Positions 8,263 through 15,117 of a stretch of 17,052 nt of DNA are shown one piece after another (within the stretch, counting starts at the first letter, position 1; each line of letters opens with the position of its first letter). The DNA lies in contig CALMZW010000367.1 in the NCBI GenBank assembly GCA_937870605.1, forward strand, positions 1-17,052. The letters are read 5' to 3'. Below the pieces are notes generated by a model. That model searched no databases. It was not told where the DNA came from and was given only the letters and a program-made list of their open reading frames with translations. The position numbers were made by a program, and so were the translations under genes. Source of the DNA: an uncultured Synergistaceae bacterium. Its GTDB lineage: Bacteria; Synergistota; Synergistia; Synergistales; Aminobacteriaceae.

Positions 8263-8271
8263 GAGAGATTG

Positions 8272-8859
8272 TTACAGCGCTTCGCGTATGCAACGCAACA
8301 TGTTTGCATTCTCCGAAAGAAATACGGAAAGCGCTTCGCCTGCAACTTCCTTCATGGAAAGATACCAGTCATCCCCGCCATTGCTTCGCAGCGACGTGCC
8401 GGGGTCGACTCCCCATATTCCGCACCATCGGCGGAGGAATCGGTGCTCCGCAAGCTCCGGATGACATCCGTTTTCGAGAAGTTTGAGGGACCAGAAAAGA
8501 TTCTTGAGAAGTTCGTTATCCGGAGTCAGCATCGGGAGAAGGTCAGACACGAACAAGAACCATCGAAAAGCCTTCTGAAGCGACGCCGGCGATTTGCGTA
8601 TTCCCCAAAAATCTTCTTTGACGTCGATCGATTTCAGATATGTCCGCGACGAGGATGAATAAATCTGGAAGCGGCCGAAAACAAGCGGTTCGATGGAACC
8701 GCCGAAGCGGACTTTTCCCCGCATACAGCCGGGCGCCGACGCCCAGAGCGTCCCGTGTTGCCGTGAAAACAGAAATATCGACCCGCCGCCTTCAGCGGTA
8801 ATGGACCTTTTCAGAATAATCCCGGAGACGCAACGGTTCCCCTGGTTCAGGTTCTCCAC
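8272..8859 (-). CDS. recO: DNA repair protein RecO (short, divergent)
   Basis: A 195-residue RecO-like protein. RecO anneals complementary DNA and helps RecR load RecA at gaps. The N-terminal OB-fold pattern is recognisable (SGIILKRS at 12-19, IFLFSRQHGTLWASAPG at 28-44), followed by a helical region around 90-150. Typical RecO proteins are about 240 residues. This one stops near the end of the helical bundle and has no CxxC pairs, so the zinc finger found in some RecO proteins is absent. Position between era and glyQ, as in Bacillus, supports the call strongly. The start is GTG, only 6 bp after the era stop, with a weak GAG/GTGAG-like ribosome site inside the era end. An earlier start would not improve the family fit. 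The residual doubt is divergence, not frame. Confidence 0.8.
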   Translation of the reverse strand: MENLNQGNRCVSGIILKRSITAEGGGSIFLFSRQHGTLWASAPGCMRGKVRFGGSIEPLVFGRFQIYSSSSRTYLKSIDVKEDFWGIRKSPASLQKAFRWFLFVSDLLPMLTPDNELLKNLFWSLKLLENGCHPELAEHRFLRRWCGIWGVDPGTSLRSNGGDDWYLSMKEVAGEALSVFLSENANMLRCIREAL

Positions 8860-8865
8860 GAATAC

Positions 8866-9783
8866 TCACTCTTTCAATCCCAGACGACGAACGGCATCTT
8901 CCGACTGTCTCCACTTGGGTCGCACTTTGACCCAGAGTTCCAGAAAAGCCTTATGTCCGGTCATCGATTCAATATCGAGACGGGCGAGTCTTCCAATTTC
9001 CCGTATGCGGTTCCCCTTTTCCCCCAGGAGAATGCCTTTTTGTCCCGGGCGCTCGACAAGAAGCGCAGCGCGAATATAGAGCACATTTCGCTCGGGATAT
9101 TCGTCGGGACTCTTGTATTCCTCAATCTCGACCGCGACGCTGTGCGGAACTTCCTCTTCGGTGAGTTTCAGCACTTTTTCGCGGATCAGTTCCGACGCAA
9201 GAAAACGTTCCGGTCTGTCCGTCAGGACATCCTCGTCATACGTCGGGCTCGAATCATCGAGGCGCCGCGCGATCACATCGACCAGCGTATCGAGGTTCGA
9301 CCGCGTTCGAGCCGAGATATACGCCGTCTCCACAGCCGGGCAGACTTCGTTGTACTGCGAAACAAGCCGTTTGAGCGCGTCGCTGTTCTTGACGAGGTCC
9401 ATCTTGTTGACCGCGAGGATAACGGGGCGGGCGGCCTTCAGGATTTTCCCCACGACCTCCCGGTCTTCCGCATCTATGTCCCTGTCCGTTCCGTCGATTA
9501 CGAGACAAACGACATCGGAAGCCTCGAGGGCCGTTTCCGCATTTGAAACGATAGCCCGGCCGAGCGCATGTCGGGGAAGGTGAAGACCGGGCGTGTCGCA
9601 AATGATGAGCTGGAGACCGGGGCGATTGAGAACGCCCCGAATACTCGTCCTCGTCGTTTGCGGCTTGTCGGAAACGATCGCCAGCTTGTAATCAAGAAGC
9701 GCGTTGAGAAGAGAGGACTTCCCAACGTTCGGTTTTCCTGCAAGGGCGACGATGCCGCTCTTGAAAGCACTAGAGCGGCCCAT
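8866..9783 (-). CDS. era: GTPase Era, 16S rRNA/30S maturation factor
   Basis: A 305-residue protein, the normal length for Era, which binds the 3' end of 16S rRNA and couples GTP hydrolysis to small-subunit assembly. The GTPase motifs are all present: G1 GKPNVGKSS 16-24, G2 region TTRTSIRG 43-50, G3 DTPG 63-66, G4 NKMD 126-129 and G5 SAR 157-159. A C-terminal KH domain carries GILLGEKGNRIREIG at 250-264. The frame is open further upstream, but ATG 9783 is preferred because AAGGA lies 8 nt before it. ATG 9789 would be too close to that site, and earlier starts lie deep inside cdd. With this start the gene overlaps the end of cdd by 14 bp. Confidence 0.97.
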   Translation of the reverse strand: MGRSSAFKSGIVALAGKPNVGKSSLLNALLDYKLAIVSDKPQTTRTSIRGVLNRPGLQLIICDTPGLHLPRHALGRAIVSNAETALEASDVVCLVIDGTDRDIDAEDREVVGKILKAARPVILAVNKMDLVKNSDALKRLVSQYNEVCPAVETAYISARTRSNLDTLVDVIARRLDDSSPTYDEDVLTDRPERFLASELIREKVLKLTEEEVPHSVAVEIEEYKSPDEYPERNVLYIRAALLVERPGQKGILLGEKGNRIREIGRLARLDIESMTGHKAFLELWVKVRPKWRQSEDAVRRLGLKE

Positions 9784-10216
9784 CGTCATTTTCCTTCCGC
9801 TGCATGTCGAAGGCAAAAGGCAGCAATTCATCGATTCCGAAGATTTCGGGGCAGTCTTTCCCGGCGACAACCACCAGCATCCGCGGATTCCGTTCGTAGA
9901 TCACCTGTCTGCACGCCCCGCACGGGAAACAGGATCGATTCCCCTCTCCCGCAACCGCGATCGCAACCGTTCGGGCATGTCCCGACACTCGCGACGAGGC
10001 AAGCGCCGATCGTTCCGCACATTGCGTGAGACCATACGACGCGTTTTCCACATTACATCCGACAGCGACTTCGTTGCGATCGGAGAGGCAGGCAGCTCCC
10101 ACTCTGAATCCCGAATACGGCGCGTACGCCTTTTCCCGCGCGTCGACAGCCAGTCGGATAAGCATTTCAGGGGAGACTTGGGAAGAAGGCCACTGCTTCC
10201 GGTTCAGACTCGGCAC
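9770..10216 (-). CDS. cdd: Cytidine deaminase
   Basis: A 148-residue homotetramer-type cytidine deaminase that converts cytidine and deoxycytidine to uridine forms in pyrimidine salvage. Visible are FRVGAA at 37-42, the substrate loop NVENASYG at 55-62, the zinc ligand and catalytic proton shuttle CAE at 66-68, and the second zinc site PCGAC at 98-102. All three Cys ligands are present. The start is GTG with AGGAGG 10 nt upstream, within the last codons of the CNNM gene. The internal ATG at residue 18 lacks a ribosome site. The gap to the upstream gene is 5 bp, and the 3' end overlaps era by 14 bp. cdd next to era is a conserved pairing in Firmicutes. Confidence 0.97.
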   Translation of the reverse strand: MPSLNRKQWPSSQVSPEMLIRLAVDAREKAYAPYSGFRVGAACLSDRNEVAVGCNVENASYGLTQCAERSALASSRVSGHARTVAIAVAGEGNRSCFPCGACRQVIYERNPRMLVVVAGKDCPEIFGIDELLPFAFDMQRKENDDGPL

Positions 10217-10221
10217 GTACG

Positions 10222-11499
10222 TTATTCCTCCTCGTTCTGGTCCCGAATGAGGCGAAGAAGCTTGATCCGATGATCCTCAACTTCGATGACCTCGATTGTC
10301 CAGTGGCCGTAATGCACCTTTTCGCCCATGTCCGGAAAATCCCCCGATATGGAAAGGACAAGTCCGCCGATACTCTCGGCATCCTCGGATTCGAATACAT
10401 CCGACAGCATGTCGCTGAGGTCTTCAAGGCCGACGTGCCCTTGGACGAGATATGTTCCGTCCGGTTCTTTCACAAGCGACGGCTTTTCTGAATCGTACTC
10501 GTCCTGAATCTCGCCGACTATTTCCTCGAGAAGATCTTCAAGCGAGATGATGCCGGCGACACCTCCGTATTCATCGACGACGATGGCCATATGCGTATGT
10601 TTTCCGCGCATGATGTTGAAGAGTTCAACAATTTTCATCGTGTCCGGAACGAACAGCGCATCCCGGATGATGTTTCCGATGGGCATGTCCGTACGACCTT
10701 CATGAAGCGGAGGAATCATATCCTTGAAATACAGAATGCCGACGATATCATCGAAACTGTCCCGAAAAACGGGCACCCTGGAATGGCCGTGTTTCTCGAA
10801 GAGCGCCACTGCGTCGGTGACCGTGGCATTGAGAGGAATCGCGTCCATGTCCGTTCTCGGAACCATAATCTCATATACCCGTGTTTCCTCGAACGCGATG
10901 ACGCCATGAATCATCTTTCGTTCGACTTCTTCAAAAACGCCTGATGCTTCTCCTATATTGACCATCTGTTCGATTTCTTCCCTGGTGATGAATGTATGCT
11001 GATTTTTCAGATCGACGCCGAAGACGACGCCAATGATCCGGACAATCCCCATCATGAGCCAGATGAACGGGAAGAGAATGAACCCTATGAACCTGATGAC
11101 GGGAATCGTGACAAGCAGCGTTGACTCGGAACGAACAATGGCCACGGTCTTCGGAAGGATCTCTCCGAACAGGACGATCAGAAACGTCATGCAAACGACC
11201 GAAAGCCATACGCCGCTCGATCCGAACAGCATGATCGCGAGTGATGTCGCCACAGCGCTTGCAGCGATATTCACGAGATTGTTCGATATGAGCGTTATCG
11301 TCAGCGCTCGTTGGACGTCCGCGAGCAACCATGCAAGGAAGGTCTTGGAAAAGGGGTGTCGTTCCTGAAGCGCCAGCAGTTTCCCTCTCCCGGACGAGGT
11401 TATGCCCGTTTCCGATGCGCTGAAAACGGCTGAAAGCACAAGGAGGACCCCAAGAAACAGAACCGTCCGGATAACGTAGATACTTTCCATATCGTTCAT
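10222..11499 (-). CDS. CNNM (DUF21) membrane protein with CBS pair and CorC/HlyC C-terminal domain
   Basis: A 425-residue inner-membrane protein of the CNNM/CorC/TlyC family, whose members take part in magnesium or other divalent-cation export and homeostasis. The DUF21 domain spans roughly residues 1-165 with hydrophobic helices near 8-28, 62-92, 98-118 and 128-160. It shows FSASETGITS at 26-35 and FGEILPKT at 111-118. A CBS pair follows (about 205-330) with MVPRTDM at 212-218 and the characteristic DEYGGVAGIISLEDLLEEI at 309-327. A CorC_HlyC transporter-associated domain fills about 340-420. The start is ATG 11499 with AGGG 5 nt upstream; a second ATG lies three codons in. It sits 11 bp after ybeY and 5 bp before cdd, the place where many Firmicutes carry dgkA. 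The transported ion is not certain, and older 'hemolysin' labels for this family should not be trusted. Confidence 0.93.
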   Translation of the reverse strand: MNDMESIYVIRTVLFLGVLLVLSAVFSASETGITSSGRGKLLALQERHPFSKTFLAWLLADVQRALTITLISNNLVNIAASAVATSLAIMLFGSSGVWLSVVCMTFLIVLFGEILPKTVAIVRSESTLLVTIPVIRFIGFILFPFIWLMMGIVRIIGVVFGVDLKNQHTFITREEIEQMVNIGEASGVFEEVERKMIHGVIAFEETRVYEIMVPRTDMDAIPLNATVTDAVALFEKHGHSRVPVFRDSFDDIVGILYFKDMIPPLHEGRTDMPIGNIIRDALFVPDTMKIVELFNIMRGKHTHMAIVVDEYGGVAGIISLEDLLEEIVGEIQDEYDSEKPSLVKEPDGTYLVQGHVGLEDLSDMLSDVFESEDAESIGGLVLSISGDFPDMGEKVHYGHWTIEVIEVEDHRIKLLRLIRDQNEEE

Positions 11500-11510
11500 T
11501 CCGACCCTGA

Positions 11511-12029
11511 TTACGAAACGTGTCCGGAATTATTCCGGGAAAAGGAGACAAGTCCATCGCGCATTGTTTCCTGAAGCTCGAACATTCGCACACGATCTTC
11601 TTCCGAATAGTGGTCGAAGCCAATGAGGTGAAGGACTCCATGGGACAGTATGAGGCACATCGCGTCAAAGAAGAGGATCCCCTGCTCTTCAGCCGACTCC
11701 CGAACGATGTCTTCACAAATGACGACATCGCCGAGAGGAAGATCGGGCCCCGACCATGTCGGTCGGAACGCGCCATCGACCTCCCAGAGAGGAAAGGACA
11801 GCACATCCGTCGGCTCGTCCAGTTCCCGGTATTGGAGATTGAGATTCTTCATGTACTCCGAAGAAACAAATGCGACCGACAGATCAACGGATTCGAACGA
11901 CTTCAGGGAAGGATACAGCTCTTGGAGAACCGAAGCGAAGATGGTGCTGTGTTCGGCGGCCGAAACCGCCCTGATACTTTCTCCTGATGGGTCGCCGTCG
12001 ATCCCCTCGACACTCACAGAAACCTTCAA
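11511..12029 (-). CDS. ybeY: Endoribonuclease YbeY (16S rRNA 3'-end maturation)
   Basis: A 172-residue protein, slightly longer than the usual 150-160. YbeY is a single-strand RNase needed for 16S rRNA 3' processing and ribosome quality control. The zinc site is intact as SHGVLHLIGFDH (129-140; His130, His134, His140). The upstream family block YRELDEPTDVLSFPL (67-81) and the LGDVVIC strand (99-105) are also present. The start codon is TTG. It is chosen because AAGGAGGG lies exactly 7 nt upstream, and the frame then begins with a normal family N-terminus. The gene follows pgpH by 34 bp and precedes the CNNM gene by 11 bp. phoH and ybeY are functionally linked partners in many bacteria. Confidence 0.96.
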   Translation of the reverse strand: MKVSVSVEGIDGDPSGESIRAVSAAEHSTIFASVLQELYPSLKSFESVDLSVAFVSSEYMKNLNLQYRELDEPTDVLSFPLWEVDGAFRPTWSGPDLPLGDVVICEDIVRESAEEQGILFFDAMCLILSHGVLHLIGFDHYSEEDRVRMFELQETMRDGLVSFSRNNSGHVS

Positions 12030-12036
12030 AAAATAA

Positions 12037-12044
12037 CCCTCCTT
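12037..12044 (-). promoter_or_regulatory. Strong Shine-Dalgarno supporting the ybeY TTG start
   Basis: The minus strand reads AAGGAGGG, 7 nt before TTG at 12029-12027. The rare TTG start is accepted on this evidence. Pairing a strong site with a weak start codon may hold expression at a set level. Confidence 0.7.
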
Positions 12045-12051
12045 GCAGAAC

Positions 12052-12062
12052 GCGCTTCGCGC
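12052..12062 (-). other. Short GC hairpin between pgpH and ybeY
   Basis: Directly after the pgpH stop the RNA would read GCGC-GAA-GCGC, a perfect 4-bp GC stem with a three-base loop, just upstream of the ybeY ribosome site. It has no following U run, so it is not a terminator. It could protect or separate the two messages, or be chance. Confidence 0.25.
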
Positions 12063-12063
12063 C

Positions 12064-14121
12064 CTATTTTTCCGCCGGAGCTGCCGGCGGTCGGATTTCG
12101 CGGACCTTTCTCGTGTGATACATGGACTGCAGCGTGGAAAGCAACGCTTCTTTTATAGTGGACAAATCACGCAATGTAAAGTCCACATCGTCGAGCTGCC
12201 CATCGGCCACCTTACTGGAGATAACCTCTGATACGATTTTGTCGATGTCCTGAACGCCCGATAGATTCTTCACCTCGGCCCTGACTGCGGCTTCAACGGA
12301 ATCTGCGATCATCAGAAGCGCCGTCTCCCTGGAGGCGGGGCGCGGTCCGGGGTAGCAGAATTGCTCTCTGGGCAGGTTTTCTCCCTTCGCTTTCGATTTT
12401 CTGTAAAAATACGAAAGGCATGTCGTTCCGTGATGCTCCGCTATGAAATGTTTGATCATTGTAGGCAATCTGTGTATTTTCGCGAGCTCCAGTCCCTCAC
12501 GGACATGCGCGACAATGATGAGGGCCGATAACGACGGCGCAAGTCCATCGTGAACATTTTCGTCAGAGAGCTGGTTCTCCACGAAAAACTGCGGGCGCCT
12601 GATCTTCCCGATATCGTGATAATACGCGCCTGCCTTGATCAGGTTCGCATTCATTCCGAGGCGGTCTGCCGCAATCTCGGCGAGTGTTCCAACTGTGATG
12701 CTGTGGTGATACGTTCCCGGAGCCTCGATCTGCAGACTTTTGAGGAGGGGGTTTGACGGATGGCTCAACTCGACGAGTCGCAGTGGAGAAAGAACGTCGA
12801 AGAGCACTTCGAGAAGCGGCAAAAGCGCTATGATAACGGTGCTCCACATAGCACTCGCGCCCGCATACGCGACAAGCGTATTTCCGGAAAGAGAGAGACT
12901 GAACCCCCATCGCAACAGAATGCCGGCGACGGCTTGCGAAACTCCGAGAAAAAAGAGCTGTCGCCACAGGTGGCTCCGTGACTGAATATCCCGAAACGTG
13001 ACGTATGCGACCGAAGCGCTGATGCCCCCCATGAACACGAGAAGAACGATGCTCGGTGTAGAAAAACCGTAAACGACGACTGCGCTGAGAAGGCTGGAGA
13101 TCAATACGACCTGCGCCGCGAGCCCGCCGTGAAGAGCCGCAAACGCCAATCCCGTTGTGACGAGAATCCCCATGCCTTCAACGAAAAAGAACCCCGAAAT
13201 ATACTCCGTTATCCAACTCAGCACGTGAATGCTGACGATAAACGGGATCAGCTGTTCTTCCTGTGCCGCGAACGTCTTCTTTTGCCGCTGGAGCGAGACC
13301 CAGAAGGGCCAGAAAAGCAGCAGCAAGGCGACGATAATGATCTGCTTCCACGGGAAAAGACTTTCGGCGTACCCTTGCGCACGGAGTATCCGGGCGATTT
13401 GCGGCGTGACCATCTGCCCCGAGTCAACGATGACTTCGCCGGTTTTCAGGGCTCTTTCCACCGGTCGGAGCGATTTCGTGACGTCACGCCGAAGGATGCC
13501 CGTCAGTTCCTTATCAACGACGTTTGTCGCCTGAACCGTATGCTCCAGCAACTGATAGACGATATTGCTGTCCTCGGCAGAGAGGCCGGTGATGGATATT
13601 TCCTTCCAAATCCGCTCCTGAACCGGTATAAAGACATCCGCCGATACTGCGTCTTCATTGAGGACATTCGTCCCGATCCTGACAACCACGCCCAGAAGCT
13701 GTTCACGCTTTTGCGCCGGCAGTGCAAGGAAGAGCTTCTGAAGCTGTTCCGGAGTGCCCGCGAGAACAAAGTCTCCTTCGTGGAGCGCTTCGAGGCGGAA
13801 ACGGACCTGATCCACCCGTTCCCCATCGCGAACGACAACTCCGGCAATCGTTTGTCCCGCACGCTGCCGGAGAAGCTCCATTCCCTCCTGATCCGGGTAA
13901 CGCATCGGAAAAAGCGCGAAATACGTTCGCGCAGAACGCTGGTTTTCCACAAAACCGACACTTCGGCCATCGAGCATCCACTTGACCGTGATGATCAGAA
14001 AGGCGCACAACAGAAGCACGAGAAAAGACGACATCGTGTGCGAGAGAAAGCCGAGAAGTCTTCGAGCGTCTGTTGGGACTCTGTTTCTATCCTTCCGAAA
14101 TTCGCTTCTCGTATCGTTCAT
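12064..14121 (-). CDS. pgpH: PgpH/YqfF-type 7TM-HD cyclic-di-AMP phosphodiesterase
   Basis: A 685-residue membrane enzyme of the 7TMR-HD family, which hydrolyses c-di-AMP to pApA and so affects potassium and osmotic control. Architecture: short cytosolic N-terminus; TM1 about 31-49; an extracytoplasmic 7TM-HDED domain about 60-250; six further hydrophobic helices between about 258 and 440; and a cytosolic HD domain from about 468. Metal-binding signatures are YHHS 471-474, HD at 502-503 within YHDIGKIRRP, H539, EHHGT 562-566 and D607. The frame is open further upstream, but those codons lie within phoH. ATG 14121 is the only reasonable start before TM1, although its ribosome site (AGG) is weak. 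A stronger GGAAGG sits just downstream and serves no in-frame start I can see. The gene overlaps the phoH end by 35 bp. This is the Firmicute yqfF position. Confidence 0.94.
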   Translation of the reverse strand: MNDTRSEFRKDRNRVPTDARRLLGFLSHTMSSFLVLLLCAFLIITVKWMLDGRSVGFVENQRSARTYFALFPMRYPDQEGMELLRQRAGQTIAGVVVRDGERVDQVRFRLEALHEGDFVLAGTPEQLQKLFLALPAQKREQLLGVVVRIGTNVLNEDAVSADVFIPVQERIWKEISITGLSAEDSNIVYQLLEHTVQATNVVDKELTGILRRDVTKSLRPVERALKTGEVIVDSGQMVTPQIARILRAQGYAESLFPWKQIIIVALLLLFWPFWVSLQRQKKTFAAQEEQLIPFIVSIHVLSWITEYISGFFFVEGMGILVTTGLAFAALHGGLAAQVVLISSLLSAVVVYGFSTPSIVLLVFMGGISASVAYVTFRDIQSRSHLWRQLFFLGVSQAVAGILLRWGFSLSLSGNTLVAYAGASAMWSTVIIALLPLLEVLFDVLSPLRLVELSHPSNPLLKSLQIEAPGTYHHSITVGTLAEIAADRLGMNANLIKAGAYYHDIGKIRRPQFFVENQLSDENVHDGLAPSLSALIIVAHVREGLELAKIHRLPTMIKHFIAEHHGTTCLSYFYRKSKAKGENLPREQFCYPGPRPASRETALLMIADSVEAAVRAEVKNLSGVQDIDKIVSEVISSKVADGQLDDVDFTLRDLSTIKEALLSTLQSMYHTRKVREIRPPAAPAEK

Positions 14122-15103
14122 ACGCCTGCACGACCTTCTGGACGATTTCGTGGCGAACCACATCGTTATGCGTAAGGTAATTGAACGAAATGCCTTCAAT
14201 TCCCTCCAATATCGGTCGTATCTGTTTGAGCCCGGACACCTTTCCCGACGGGAGATCCACCTGGGTCACGTCTCCCGTCACAATCGCTTTCGATCCGAAT
14301 CCAAGCCGTGTCAGAAACATCTTCATCTGCTCGGGCGTCGTGTTTTGCGCTTCATCCAGAATGATAAAGCTGTCGTTCAGCGTTCTGCCTCTCATATAAG
14401 CCAGCGGAGCGATTTCGATAACATTCTTTTCGACATACCGAAGAAAGCGTTCCGGAGAAAAGAGATCGTAAAACGCATCGTAGAGAGGGCGCAAATACGG
14501 CTCCACTTTCTCGCGGAGGTCGCCGGGGAGAAAGCCGAGGCTTTCTCCCGCTTCGACAGCCGGGCGTACAAGGACAATCCGGCTTATTGCCGACGATTTG
14601 AGCAACGAGACCGCCTGGCAAACGGCGAGGTACGTCTTTCCGGTTCCCGCGGGGCCGATGCCGAAAACGATATCGTTGCCGCGCATGGCGTCGATATATT
14701 CCTTCTGACCGGCCGTCCTCGGACGAACAGGCTTTCCGCGGGCGGTCGTACATATCACATACGTGTAGATCGGAGAAAGGTCGACCTTGCCGTTATGAAC
14801 GATCATCTCAATTGCGTACTTGATATCCGCCGTATGTATTCTGTGTCCCTTTCGTGCGAGTTTGTGCAGCTGTTCGAGTAGAAGCGTCGTCGTGTCGATG
14901 CTCGTTGCGTCTTCTCCGCACACAAGGATACGGTTCCCTCTCGCTATGAGTCTGACCGGAAAGCTTTGCTCAACGATTCGCAGATTCTCGTCGTTGCTTC
15001 CGGTAAGGCGAGACATCGTCTCGTCGTCGGCGAAAACGAGAGCCGACGACGACAACGGGTCCCTCTTTTCTTCAGGGAGAGCGGACCGTTGTTCGTTTTC
15101 CAT
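14087..15103 (-). CDS. phoH: PhoH family ATPase (PhoH/YbeZ type)
   Basis: A 338-residue P-loop NTPase of the PhoH family. It has Walker A GPAGTGKT (150-157), the downstream RPAVEAGESLGFLPG block (180-194) and Walker B FIILDEAQN (246-254). GDVTQVDLP (277-285) and SGLKQI (290-295) are further family segments. PhoH/YbeZ proteins bind RNA and work with YbeY, which lies two genes downstream here, so a role in RNA or ribosome maturation is likely. The N-terminal 110 residues form the usual PhoH-like pre-domain. The ATG start has GAGGAG about 5 nt upstream and is 14 bp after the oadA stop. The last 35 bp overlap pgpH. Confidence 0.96.
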   Translation of the reverse strand: MENEQRSALPEEKRDPLSSSALVFADDETMSRLTGSNDENLRIVEQSFPVRLIARGNRILVCGEDATSIDTTTLLLEQLHKLARKGHRIHTADIKYAIEMIVHNGKVDLSPIYTYVICTTARGKPVRPRTAGQKEYIDAMRGNDIVFGIGPAGTGKTYLAVCQAVSLLKSSAISRIVLVRPAVEAGESLGFLPGDLREKVEPYLRPLYDAFYDLFSPERFLRYVEKNVIEIAPLAYMRGRTLNDSFIILDEAQNTTPEQMKMFLTRLGFGSKAIVTGDVTQVDLPSGKVSGLKQIRPILEGIEGISFNYLTHNDVVRHEIVQKVVQAYERYEKRISEG

Positions 15104-15117
15104 CCCGGCTCCTCTGC

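Noticed and set aside
8198..8271. T-box leader or riboswitch upstream of glyQ
   Set aside because: The gap is 74 bp, too short for a T-box, and no specifier stem or antiterminator bulge sequence is seen.
13129..14175. Plus-strand open frame of 348 codons opposite pgpH and the end of phoH
   Set aside because: The composition is that of an antisense shadow, no ribosome site or domain is seen, and both sense genes are clearly real.
14122..14199. Longer 711-residue form of PgpH starting at 14199
   Set aside because: The extra residues are out-of-frame phoH coding sequence with a basic, low-information composition. ATG 14121 gives a normal short cytosolic segment before TM1.
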